The notes beneath the pieces are model-generated. The model saw only the letters and a program-made list of their open reading frames with translations. It was not told where the DNA came from and made no database searches. Both the position numbers and the translations under genes were made by a program. A DNA stretch of 64,000 nt, from the NCBI GenBank assembly GCA_947652605.1, contig OX393579.1, positions 46,258,970-46,322,969 of the forward strand. Direction: 5' to 3'. Shown in pieces: positions 22,783 to 36,300 of the stretch. Position 1 is the stretch's first letter; every line of letters starts with the position of its first letter. Source of the stretch: Elmis aenea. Its lineage: Eukaryota > Arthropoda > Insecta > Coleoptera > Elmidae.

Positions 22783-25700
22783 TTAAACAATTGTTTCAAC
22801 GTCGCTAATAACTTGAATTCCATGTTTTGTGAATATGAACTTAATCAAATTTTCATCGCAACTTTTATAACCCTTCAGATCAGAATTCGATTTACTACAT
22901 TGAAAGTGCGACTTTCTATTGCCGAAATCAAAATCCGCACAGCTTTTGGAAGATTTCAGTTCCCGAAAATTGCTTACGTCTGTTTTTTTATCCCTGTATG
23001 TGCTACATACCTCCTTATTTGTGTTTCTGTGATCTTTGACGACCTTGTGTTCGCCTGTACTTCCCGTTATTATTTTAACGGCTTGCCCAGGATGTTTCTT
23101 GGTATTTATAATGTTTGTTTTAGTAATACTGTCGACGGTGTCGATCGATAAACGATTTGCATCGCAGATGGAATGACTCGAAAATATGTTATTGTTGCAA
23201 ATAACCATGCAACGATTATTTGTGGGGCTAGGAGATTCCATGGTTATGTCAGAAGGTGAGGGTGTGAGGAAATTTGAACCGTATTGTGTAAAAGTCGGTA
23301 ATAAATACTTACTGAAGTCCAAAGATAAGCACAAAAAAGATACACATACATTAATCAACAGGAATTAAACGAGAGTCAAAAAAACTGCCTTTTTAATGGC
23401 GATTTTAATTTTCATGAATTAAATTCTGCAGTTAATCATGAAATCATTAAAAACACCATCAAAATTTTTAGCAAAAATAGTGAAGCAAAAGTACTTACAT
23501 GTCTTTACATCCATATAAACTATGTTTGTGAATGTAGTCTATCACTTTATCGGGTATGATATATTTTACAGACTCTGATCGTCTTAGTGCTTTCCTTATT
23601 TTTGTGGAACTAATTTCATTTCTAATCCATTCTGTTACTATTGTAATGTTTCCCTAAAACAAAGCATATTAGGATAAAATTCCGCTAAAGTGCATTTGAG
23701 GACTAAAACAAGAATGCCACAAGAAATGTAAATTATAATACATTAGTTTAGACGGAAAAAAAAAATCACGTTTTGAGCTGAAAACTCAAGACTTTTTGTT
23801 TGAAATATTCTGATTCGGGTCGAAAACCTCCAGGTTTAAAATATTTGCTAAGCCGCAACTCTATCTGCAATTACTTGTGTCATGTATAATGTCAAAGCTA
23901 GGGTCGCAAGCAGGTCTCTTTTAAAGAGAACACGTTCTCTTTTTTAACATGTTTTTTTCATATACAGGGTGAGGCATCACTTATGACACCCCCACTTATT
24001 TTGTTATTGGAAAGAATAATCAAAAAAAGTTTCATATAAAAGTTGTTTGATACAGTATTTCCCAAAAGTTTGTCATTTACAATTTTTGTTTTCTTTTGTT
24101 TATTTAGTAGTAACGGCACCATTTGTTTTTTTTAAATGGCACCATACATATTTTTTTATGCGGTTTGAAAGACATTTTCTTCCTCTTTTCAACGCACTAA
24201 AACTTTTATACCCTTACATCACAAAATTTTTGAGAAAATCACAAAAGAACAATTTGGTTTTAAAACCGTTTAAAAAAATATGTATGCCATTTAAAAAAAA
24301 CAAATATGGTGTCGTAACTCCTAAAACAAACAAAAGAAAACAAAAATTTGACATGACAATCATTTGGGAAATACTGTATCAAACAATTTTTATTTGAAAC
24401 TTTTTTTGATAATTCTTTCCAATAACAAAATAAGTGGGGGTGTCATAAGTGATGCCTCATCCTGTATGTACAAATACTTATATTGCGCATTTCCTATCTA
24501 CAAGCAGTTGAAGTGAAATGAAAGTATATTTCTCTTTATAATGTGTAGTTTAACAGTTGGCAGCAATGATAGAAAATCAAATAAAACACCTTTTATACAT
24601 TTTCAAAAAAAATAATTAATTTTGCATCTAAAAATTACAAAATATACAGGGCGTTCTATTTGATAAAACAAAGCTACACATCAGTGCGCCGAAACAAAAC
24701 ACTGTACAGTTGAAAATAATTTTAGGTTATGAAGTAAATGATAACATGATGATAACAAACAACTTTTATCTCAATTTTTTTTTTTAAATTATTACTAATA
24801 AGACAGCTATTGAATAATTTGTCATGGCTGAGACATTATTATTATTATTATTATTTTTATTTAGTCATGAGTCCTTCTACTGTTAGGTGTAGGACCTTTT
24901 TCAATATTGCCAACTTTTAATTATTTTTAAGTTTGGAAGTTTATTCTGCTTTAAAATCATATTTTTTACAACTCGACAACTCCCCTTATTTTGAAATCAT
25001 TTTTTTTGAAAATGATGTGGCAAAGATTATTTAGAGTTTGGAGATTCCTTAATGCATTATTGGAAATAGAAGCCTTACAAAATTCTGTTTTGGAAGTAAT
25101 GTCTACAATAAATTCATTTGCAAATACGTTGTTCATAGCTATGAAGCATCATTTCTTTCAAAGAAAAATAATTTTTTTTTAAAAAGAAAATGGATAGCAA
25201 AGTGAAAAAGATAAATTCAATTTAAATTACATGAATTGCTATAACAAAAACTGTGGAGATTTTAAGTTATGGACTAATCTACCGTAAAATTTTAATAGTT
25301 TAACTTAGATAATAAATTAAATAGGGCTCCAACATGGCTTTAAAAATGTCATTGTGAATGATGCACGATATTTTAATCAATTTTATAATTTAAAGGTATG
25401 TATACCTACATTAAAATTTTTAAATATTTGACTTTCTGTCTCAAATGAATGAAACATTTTAAAACAAATACTGTCGAATGTCATTCGGAATTATTAAAAA
25501 TTTATCATTTTTTTGCAATACTTGGCCAAAATGCCAATGCAAAAAAAATATTTTCCAAAATTAGCTGAAGGTGGACCAAAGAAAGAAATAAGTTGAAAAT
25601 TTCCACTCCCCAAGATGTGTTAGCGTAAATTTTTTTTTTAAGCGCAACTCGAATAATTGCAATTTTATATTTAAGAAAATTGAATATGAATAGACTTTTG

Positions 25701-26791
25701 CAACTGGCCTTTTTTTTGTTCTTAACATCTAACAACCCTACTTGTGTATAATGTCTGCAAATGAAGTGATACATAAGCTCGTTTAAAATATTCTTTTTAC
25801 TTACTAAATATCTCGTAAGTACATCAGAATCGTAAATAAATTTTAAGGGATCCGTTTTATCTCTTGTTACGACAATTAGTCCATGTTGTCCAACAATAGC
25901 TTCAATCTATAAAGATAAACAACCATGAAAACACTTTTTAAGTTCATATTTACAAACTTATAATTCGTTTTACAAAGAATAATAAAGTAACCAAACAACG
26001 TAACAGTGTACTTACATCAGCATCTGCCCAGACACCTGGTTTCCCAAATGATTCTAATAAATCCGCTCCACACAGCAATTTAACTTGTACAGGTCCAATA
26101 CAGCCATCAGTGACATTTTCCGGTACCCATATCATGTCACTGTTATTACTTACTTGACTGTTATAATCATTATTTGATGCATTCAGTATTTCATTGATTT
26201 TATTCTGAAACATGTAAAATATCTTTAATTAAATGGATTATTCAAATATTTGAATTTTCAAGTGTAATTGGTATAGGCTGTTAATTTTTTTTTTTAAATG
26301 GGTAACTTTAATACCATTTAGCTTGTAAAAATAATATAAACAGTTAATACCTGATGATATTGTAGAATACTCCTAGTTGTGCTCCACGTTTCTTGTTTAC
26401 ATTCCCAATCTGACACCTTTAACCAATCCGAGTATTGTACAGCAAGTTTAACCATTGCCAAACGATGTGTAATTGATACAAGCTCATTTTTGCCGTAAGC
26501 ATCGTGTACTGGTGATAGTAAACCTCCGATTACTAAATGATTACCCAGTCGATGTAAATGATCACGGGCTATTTCTAAAATAAATCAATACTTTACGACC
26601 TTGACATTGAGAACATAATATTATGATGTAAAACTGTCCAATTTTTTAGTTTTCAGAAAATAGCCACTGTTTATATTTACTAAGTACTTCTAGTCATAAA
26701 ATTTGAGCAACTTACCGAACATTCGAAGGTGCATATTTGTAGGGGGATTAAAAGACCCACAAGCAAGCAAAATAACCTTCATTGGAGACAT
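22783..26791 (-). CDS. Nmnat: Nicotinamide mononucleotide adenylyltransferase, long isoform
   Basis: Minus-strand exons 26716-26791, 26351-26574, 26016-26204, 25805-25906, 23499-23653 and 22783-23311 join in phase to 424 aa. The N-terminal nucleotide-binding signature is [10 protein letters not shown] (12-21), where the second His of the usual (H/T)xxH is kept, followed by [23 protein letters not shown] is the substrate-binding segment, and ISSTKIR (211-217) is the second signature. The enzyme makes NAD from NMN and ATP and in insects also protects neurons. Residues 249-424 are a Ser-rich extension ending in [13 protein letters not shown], longer than the core of about 280 aa. If the last intron is not spliced, translation ends one codon after Asp at a TAA lying within the donor site, giving a core-length enzyme of 249 aa. 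Intron 4 hosts a hairpin element (23963-24466). Confidence 0.94.
23963..24466. mobile_element. Hairpin element, TACAGGGTGAGGCATCAC family
   Basis: 504 bp in Nmnat intron 4. Both ends read TACAGG(G/A)TGAGGCATCAC and continue through TTATGACACCCCCACTTATT. Inverted arms carry ATGACAAA, GTTTTCTTTTGTTT and a GGCACCAT block. The frame at 24047-24397 is a by-product of the palindrome. Just outside, near 24650, lies a lone TACAGGGCGTTCTATTTG terminus of another family. Confidence 0.85.
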
Positions 26792-27329
26792 TTTCTTTCG
26801 GATAATTGTAACGTTTTCACTGTAACACTAAAGTAAACACAAAACTTTTAGAATAATTTAACACTGACGTCATTTGCACTGATTTCGCAACCAAAATAAC
26901 ATTCATGACAGCATGACCAAAAGCCTGTGATTTTATTGTCAAAATTCAAGGTGACACGCTCGTAAATGAAAATGTTCCAGTTTTCGATGACATGCCGTAT
27001 TATTATCTCATGTTTTATGAGGTCACATTGTTTGTTTTGCGAGGTATTATCTATTGTTGCTAAATTTTTATTGCATTAAGTTAAGCAAGCGTTAAAATAT
27101 TATCAGTATTTAAAATTATTAAATAAAATTGTAAAACTAAGATGTTTTTAATCAGTGATATCTAGTTTCTTTTGTTACAGTTGGCATAAAACATTTGGTG
27201 ATGTGACAGTGACAATAATGGCCGAAGCCAAATCACCATACTCTTTAAAAGGGGTGCGAATTAATTGCTGAAGTTTATTTGTTAATTTGAGCATTTTGAT
27301 ATTATTTTGGGCCATTCAAAGTGTTAAAA
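26792..27329. promoter_or_regulatory. Divergent intergenic region, Nmnat / lqfR, with a possible uORF
   Basis: Only 538 bp separate the divergent start codons, so core promoters for both must lie here. A TTTCTTTTGTTACAG acceptor-like site ends at 27180. A 17-codon upstream frame (27218-27271, starting MAEAKSPYSLK) precedes the lqfR start. Whether these are in the mature lqfR leader is inferred. Confidence 0.5.
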
Positions 27330-30300
27330 ATGGAGAACTTATTTAGTATGTGGAAAGTGCGAGAAATCGCCGATAAAGTGTAAGTTTTAACATGACATTG
27401 ATCTAAAATCCAGATGTTTATATATTTCGTAAACAAATTAATAGCTGTATCAACATTTTTTCCACGTATTGTAATTTATGCAAAATTAGTTTTTATCACC
27501 GAATTATTTTACTGTGAGTTTTTCTAACAGACTAATGTTTTAATTTCAGAACTAATGTGGTGATGAACTATACAGAAATAGAGGCGAAAGTACGTGAAGC
27601 AACTAACGATGAAGCGTGGGGCCCTACGGGGCAAATTATGCAAGAGCTGGCCCACGCCACTTTTACATATGAACACTTTCCTGAAGTAATGTCAATGTTG
27701 TGGAAACGCATGTTACAAGACAGTAAGCAGCATTGGAGAAGATCTTATAAGGTAATTTATCAAGACTTTAAAGTTGGTTATTCTGCTATTTAACTGTAAA
27801 TATTTTTTTGTTTTAGTCACTATTACTCCTAAACTACTTAATAAAAAATGGTTCCGAACGAGTTGTAACATCGGCACGTGAACATATATATGATCTAAGA
27901 TCATTAGAAAATTATTCTTTTGTCGACGACGTTGGAAAAGATCAGGGCATAAATATAAGGCACAAAGTGCGTGAGCTTATAGATTTTATTCAAGATGATG
28001 ACAAACTTAGGGAAGAAAGGAAAAAGGCCAAGAAAAACAAAGATAAATACATCGGAATGAGTTCGGAAATGGCTGGTATGAAATTTGGTAAGCAATTACC
28101 ATTTTTATTTAATATATTTTTACATAGTTAATTGTTGCATGTCGTTATGGCTTGTTCAACATTTACGTTTTGTTTAAATTTTTCTTTCATTTCAAAGCCA
28201 TTTTTGGAAGCGCTTTTATCTTTATTAGTCATATTATGTATGTGGTTGCTTGTAAGTTATAACTGCTGTTATAAATGAGAAATTTTGCTTAACACTTTCT
28301 ATCTTAAATATTTAAACAAAGTTGATCCAATTTTGGGTTTAAAGTCATATCATTCAACTTATGTAAGAAACTTTGTGTTTAAAAGACCTTGTTAATAGAA
28401 ATATTGTTCGTACTGCATGTTTTGAAATTACATATGTGAAAGAAAGGATCGAAATAATTAAAAATAATCAGGTTAATATCGAAACCAAATATTTGCCTAC
28501 GTTGTGCAAATGTGAATTTCTTATACAGTATTTATTTCTTTAACTAAATTTGTGGAGGAAACATGTACTTGTAGTTCTGTATGAATTTGGAAGAAAATCT
28601 TGGGGAATTTGATTTTTTAAATGAATAATAGATTTGTAATGAATCAATATTTTTAATAATTTAGAAAGCTATCATATAAGTTATAACAACAGCATTAATA
28701 ATAATATGAAGCAATATTTCATGGTGCACGAGATAATCTAACAGAAAATATCTTCCAATGAATGTGAAGGATTTTAGAAATGTGATTTTTTATAGCAATG
28801 CATTAATAATTTCAAGATTTTTGGCTCTCATTAGTTGACTCCCAATTATTTATCAAGAAATAACACAACTTTTATGATAAAGACTGCAACTTTGTAGAGA
28901 CAAGAGTTTTGAAACTGGTATTGCATTTCTACAAGACATCCACGTAAAGTGTTGATGTTGCAATACGACTTCCGGTTCAACCGGAAACGAACTCAAACAT
29001 TTTTATGAAAATTTGGAATGATACAGCACTTTCGAAAATTTTTAACATTTAAAAACTATGAAAAAGCAGTAGAAATTTGTTTGAAAATTGGATTAACAAT
29101 AAATTAATTAACACTTTGCAGCAGTTACATTTTAAAAATACTGTACAGGGCATTTTTTCCGCTTGGTAAAACAGGTGAAACTTTAACATCGCTGTCTACC
29201 TTCATAGCTTACTTAAAAATATTACGTTGCCCTAATAATGAACAATAAAATCGCGATTTCTTAGAAAATATCAATTTTAGGTATAAATGCTTTTCAAGGA
29301 CAATTAAATTTTCTATTATTGTTAAAAAAAAAATAGTATGTATTGAAGAAAACCGAGTTATTGATGTTAAAAGTTTCACAAGTTTGACCAATTGTAAAAA
29401 ACGCCCTGTTTAACATTTTTTAAATGTAGCTAGTGAAAAGGAGTTTATTAATCTAGCCAATCCTACAATTAAATGAATTTTTCTTGCCTTTTTAAAGTTT
29501 TTAAATAATAACATTTTTTGAAATATCGGTATCACCTCAAAATTTTCTTGAAAATGTAATTTTCACAAAAACGGTGGGTTTTAGACCCATAAAATCTCAT
29601 ACATTTTTTACAGTAAATTTAAGGAGGAATCCAAAAATATAAAACTATACAGAGTGTTTTAAATTTCAATGTTTTAATTGATTTCCGGTTGAACCAGAAG
29701 TCGTTTTACAACCTCAGTATTTTCATCAAATCCGGAACATACGATAACGGTCATATACCAAATTTCATTGTAATACTTTAATAGTATTCTAGATATTTGT
29801 CTCTTTTTATACTTTTGTGCATCACTGTATTAGTAAATAAGTCCCTTGAATAGTCTAACAGTTTGTTAAATTTTAAATTTAGGGCTGTTAAAAACTGTTA
29901 CACACATATTCAATGTATCAAAAACTCTATGATAATTCCAAATATTCTACAAATGTTCCTTAATGTATACATTGTTTACGTCATATTTTGGTTGTATAAT
30001 GATGTTTTCATTTAAGCTGCCTTTACCACAGAAATGAATGTTTTATTACATAAATATTTGAGAATTCTTTCCTTGTCCATAACCATAAGCAGTAATATGC
30101 TCCGTTAATTTATTATCCTTGACCAGTTATTCATAATAATGAGCTGATTTAAGAAATTTATAAAACTTTCAACATATACTTTAAAAATTCAGACAGTCAC
30201 CTGATTGCGAAGTTATGTTAGATAATTGTGTAAAATAATAAGAGATGTTAAATAAAAAAATTACTTCAATTTTAATATATGCAGTTAATTCATTTTGTAC

Positions 30301-33300
30301 CTCTTTTGTTAGGTGATCGTTGGGATGATAATAGATCGTGGAACCGAGATTATGGCGGTGAACGAGATCGAGATTGGGACAACGGCGGCTCTCAGAATTC
30401 CAATCGATATAGGGACAGGTCGTACGAAGAAGATTATGAACCTGAGAAGGAAGACAGCGACACCGAAACAAACAAAAATTACACAAACGCTAGAAAATAC
30501 AAAGATACCGAGAGTATAGGCAGTCCAACGTCGCCCGAAAAGAAAGTAAACTTAAATTTAAATAACTCCGTGAACAAGTCGCCCGTGAAACCGGTCAAAG
30601 TGGTAAAAAAAGTTGATTTAGGTGCTGCTGCTACGTTCGGTGTTAATAATAACAATAGATCGACAGCCGCGAAGTCGCAAGATGATTTGTTCGATGATTT
30701 TAATCCACGGGCGGAGGAAGTTATTCAAACGAAAACGTCGGAATTTGGTGATTTCGAAACAGCTTTTACGGCTGTTACCGCGGTCGACGCGAAACCAATG
30801 CAGGGGGACGAGTTTGCCGATTTTAATTCGGCGTTTGTACCGACTCCGAGTGATCAGGGATATTCGCCGATCGCACAATTACCAAGTCCACCGCAACCAG
30901 CTCAAAATGTGATACAGTCCAACATGTTTGCCAACACAAAACAAACTCAAATTTTTTCTCCAACGTCGTCGGCGGCTCCTATGCCAAATTTATTCGCTTC
31001 CATGCCAAATGTACCGCTGCAACAGAATGTAATGCCGGGGGCGAACGTGCAGAATTCGGGCAGTGCCGGTGCCGATTTGTTGGGAGACTTAAGTGGGCTG
31101 GCGTCTTTAAGTATTCACTCGCAACAACCTGGATTTGGGGTAACTCCAAATAACAACCAAAGTTCTCTTCTTGCTGCCGACCTGCTGGACGGCTTTGGTA
31201 CAGGTTGGTACTGATTTTTTAACTAATAATTTTAATGCATGTATATTATTTTTATATGTTTTTATTATGTAGCAATAAAACAGATTTTTTTATAAAGAAT
31301 TAAATTTATACTAAAATTGTTTTATATGTTGTAACGTTTATTGTGGTGACGTTGTCTTTAACCCCTTACCGCATGACTTTTCAAATTTTCAAATAAAAAA
31401 TTATGAATGTGTACAATATATTACAGAATGCTAAAAAAAATTTAATTTTTATTTTAAGACGAAATTTTTTAACTTTTCTATTTTTTTTCCCCCAATATGT
31501 AACACCATGCATATACAGGGTGTCACACAAAAAACGCCACAAGCTGTAACTCTGTTGTTTGTGGTCCGATTTTGATGAACAAAAAAGTAAATGAAATGGC
31601 TCCTTAAATACTATAAACTGAATTGGATTTCAATTTTTTTCAAGTTCAACTTAAATGTCAAACGATAGTCAATTTTTTTTTCCAAATGGCACCATCTACT
31701 TTTTTTTACTAAATCTGGTAGACATTTTTTTCTGAATTCAATGATGTAATCATAAGTTAATTTTAGTGCTAAACTAATAAGAAATAAAAAATAAAAGTTT
31801 AACTAAAATAGGTTAGGTTTCACAAAATTCTCAAGCGTGCCGTGGAAAACAAAAAAATCTTAATCAACAAATGTCATTTAAATACCACACTGACGTTTAA
31901 ATGACATTTGTTGATTAAGATTTTTTTGTTTGAAATCCAATTCAGTTTATAGTATTTGAGGAGCCATTTCATTTACTTTTTTGTTCATCAAAATCGGACC
32001 ACAAGCAACAGAGTTACAGCTTGCGGCGTTTTTTGTGTGACACCCTGTATGTTGTATGTGTTACGTTTATTGAGGTGACGTTGTCTTTAATAACGTGATT
32101 ACCATTGAGTATCAAAAATTAGCGAATAAAGAATCCTTAAATAATATAAATTTTGCGAACATCTTTTTCAGTTTTGTATAGGTAATAAATAAATCAAGCT
32201 AATACAAAAAGACAAATTTATCTTTCCAAATGAATGAAAGTAAACTATTGTTTGTATTTAGAAAATAAGTTTGTGGTATAACTTGTAAAAATAATTCCAG
32301 GAGGCGATGAATTATTCCTATTCGTTACTTTTGAAATAGAATTATTAATTTCTGACGTATTGTGTGTCGTGAGTGCCCTTTAGCACTTCTTGTGTTTAAA
32401 TTTTCATGTTGCGTTTATTTGAATTATTCATCAATTTCTTGTTACAACAATGTATCACAAGTAGGTATCGGTTTTTAAAATAGTGTCAAGATTTGTAAAA
32501 ATTTGGGTACTTAACAAAAATAAATAAATCCATGTATTATTTTTTTTCTCTTCCAGAAATCAAATTTCAAATCAAAATGACTATTTTGCATCTACAAAAC
32601 TTTTGTTAACGTAGTAATATCAGAGGTGGCATTATTACATCACATTCAAGGCCAACCAATTGAATTTTGTGAAAAACCCAATGTGTATTATCACAGATTG
32701 TGATGCTTTGTTTGAACGATTTGGTAAAGAATTTAATTATTCCCAAATATGTGCAGGGGGATGTTTAAAAATCAAATTTAGGGATCATTTCAGGTTGGAC
32801 TGGAAATGGTTTAAAGTACAGGAAATGCAAACTATGACTTAAGCCCAGAATTTAAAAATCCTGTTCCCAAAGATAATGAATAAGACTAATTTTGTTTTCA
32901 TCTTTTATACATTACACAGTTTATATATAATCAGCTTGGTCAAGCAACTGTAAACAGCAACATAATCATTTAAGACTAGACAAATTAAGTTGTTTGCTTA
33001 TCAGAGTTTTATAAATCGTTATTAATTTGTTCCGAAATAGTGTTTTTCTGGTTTAACGATTTAGTTAACTTAAAATATTGTACAGGGTGTATCAAATTTA
33101 ATGCCATTATAGGGAAATTCCCATTATTAACGATGATACTTAAAAAAGAATTATACATTGTTGAAATGCATTTTTGAGAGGAATAAAGTGTTGGAAACGG
33201 AAATGAAATATCCAATTTGTATCCGAGATACTCATGCATAGTTATTTATTGCGTCACGTGAAGTTATTCACATGTTACTGTTGTTCGTTATGTGTTTTGT

Positions 33301-36300
33301 TTTTTTCATGGACTACTATTTTCATAATAAAGAAGATATATCTTTTTATCTTACTTGTTATAACAGATAAACATATTAAGCTGTTTATTTTTATAAATCG
33401 TTTAGGAGTGCTTTTTATTTATGCCATGTATTGTTTACGTTGAAGGAAACGTTAAATCAGGATTTAACGTAAATGTCCACTCTATGAATTATCTAAAAAG
33501 TTGATTTGGGTTTTATATTTTTATTAAATTTGACCTTATTTTAAAAACAAATGCCTACTTGTGATAAATTGTTATAACAGAAATAAGTCGAATATGTAAC
33601 AATTTGTATGAAAAGCCATTTAAAAATCAAAATGAATCATAATAAAATTGACTGTCACTGTACAGGGTGGTCCAAATTCGATGGGATTACATGGGTATCT
33701 CGCTTAATAATTAAGATAGAGAAAGGGTTACATTACCAAAAATGTGCGGTTTTTTGGGACAAACTCAGAACAGTTCTCAAATATATTCTATCATCTCGCG
33801 TTTTTCTCGATTTTGTTTTGTTTTCACAGCCTACTTTGTGTTTTTCATCTTTAAAAAAATCAAAAAACCTTTGTAACCTGCGTATTATTGAAAATAAATA
33901 CATCAACCCTTATATATTTGAAATCGGACAAAAATAAGGAATTTAAATAGTCTATGGCCAACTATAGCTTCCATTTAAAAAAGGTAAGTTTGTGTCATAA
34001 CTTTTTAACGGCGAGCGTAAAATTTTTTTTTTTTGTAAGTACTATCAAACTACATAAAAATATCTAAAAATAATCTTCATAAACTTTTTTGATATTTGCA
34101 ACATATGATACATGATTAATATAACAAATAAACAGTTTTTGTCTAATAACTCAAAAACCGGAAATAATAGAATATTTTTGAAAACGGTTCTGAGTTTGTC
34201 CCAAAAAACTGCACGTTTTTGGTCATTTAACCGTTTCTTTGGACCACCCTGTATTATGTAAAACATTGAATAAAAAAATGTTCTCACTTTTGTTGGATAT
34301 CTTACAAAATTGTTTTGTGTTAAAAATAAAAACTGAAAAAGTTGAAAATTTCATTTTTGTCTGTATCTCTAGAGACAGTTATAGATGTAACGTTTTTGTT
34401 TCCAAAATTTAATTTCTCTTAAAGAATTGGACCAAATAATTTGTATTTAGTTTTTTTTTGATCTATCTTAATAAGTTTTTTTTTTGTATAATCACACCGA
34501 ACTATACTGTGTAATTTAATGAATAATGCAACACTTGCATTAGGAACAAATTGTATTATTGATTTTGTTTGTAAGAATTGGGAAAACTCATTCGAGATTT
34601 CCCGTTACAGAAAAACCGAACGAGACTAAAGATGTAGTGACGGGAGCAACTCGTTTATCGGACGTTGTGAAAAAACCATCGGTAGTGAGTGAAAATAAAG
34701 AAGTGATAACTTTAGATTCAGCAACAGCTCATGTAGTGTCAGTACTATCAAGTGTTACTAAAATCAGCTCGAGCAAGCAAGTGGACGAAATTTTGTCGGC
34801 CCTGCAACATCTTAATGAGTTACTTCCCGGGCCAGCCACGGTGCAAAAATTAGTAGGCTTAGACGAACCGTTAATAAACTGGGAGCTGTATACTTCCACA
34901 GCGTATCCGCATGTTTTAAATTTAGTCGTCGATAAGTTTGATGGCGGTTTTCCATATCACGAAAACAAAATTTACAGCCAAGTCAAGAAGTTGTTTGTCG
35001 TTGAAAATGAGTTTTTTTTGTATGAGGCGCTCTCGATACTTACAGAGTGTTTAAAACGAGCGAGCCCGAGCGACGTCAGCACTATTACCGATTTATTAGA
35101 ATTCGTTTTCAAAAGTGATGTGCTTTTTGTGGCCGTTGTGTCATTTTCTATTAAACGGACGAATGTAAACGATATAGTAAAGGAGGATAGGAATATGAGG
35201 TATGAAAGTTTGATTCAGATGGTAGTGTCGTTACCTAATCGACTCGCCAATGCTTCTGCGGGAAATATACCGAAAATCTTCCGAACGCAAAACTTTTGTA
35301 ATTTGCTGGTTTTGGATGTCGTTAAAGTGATAGAATTTTTCACGTTTTTAACGGAAACTTGTGGGGAGTTGGGCGGAAAATTGGATACGCAGCCGCTCGC
35401 CACGTTTATAAGCAAAATAGTGTTGAATTTTAATGAAAATTTGGAATGGAATGGACTGGAAAGTTTTGTTAAAGTAGCTGCACTGTGGACAAGCGATGAT
35501 AATACGAAATGCACTTTTTATAGAAAATTGATTCACGATGTTTTACTTCTGGTAAATCGAACTGCCGTGCAGGCTTTAGCGGTGATGTTTTTACAGCTGG
35601 ACGTCGCCAGTTTCGAAATCCAAAATATATTCGGACCAAATTTATTGGGAAATAAAGACTGGAAATATGTTTTGCTTACGAAAATTCCGTTGCTATCGTA
35701 TTATAAACTCGACAAACCGAATCTCGTATACAACTTGGTTGATTACGTAAGCCGGATTTCGCAATCAGATTTGTTTGATTTGTTGATGAAATTAATAACA
35801 ACGTGGTCAGATAAATCGGCAATAACGCACACGAGTGTCGAACAACATTTATATATCACAAAGTTAATAATTTCGACACTAAAAAAATTAAAAACCGAAG
35901 TGTTAATATCCGGAAGGAGCAAAATACAGGAAAAAATATTTCTCGGAATCCCAGTACATTTAGAATCGACAACTGACGCTATTAGAGTTATCGGAATGGT
36001 TACTGCCGAAGTGGTGGTTGCTTCTTTAACTGTGGACGAGACTAAAGATATAAAATTGGACTTTAATTACGATAGTTTATCGGAAGAATCGAAAAATCTC
36101 GCGGGGGCCTTAAAAGCGTTTGCAGAAGTCGATCGAACGTCCGGTGCAACTAAAGTAACTACATCTCTTGAAGAGTTGCTTAAAACGATTGTAGCTGCGT
36201 CTTCCGTTACGTACGTAACCGACGAGAGCTCCGAATATGTCCCACCGGAACGTAAGTTCAGATCTCGAACCAAAAACATCGTAGACATGAATCAAGCTCC

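Noticed and set aside
24047..24397. 116-codon open frame
   Set aside because: Lies wholly inside the palindromic element 23963-24466 and encodes repeat-derived hydrophobic/Lys-rich sequence with no family features.
30181..30912. Antisense and alternate frames over lqfR exon 4
   Set aside because: Shadows of the real exon, which has clear EpsinR motifs in frame.
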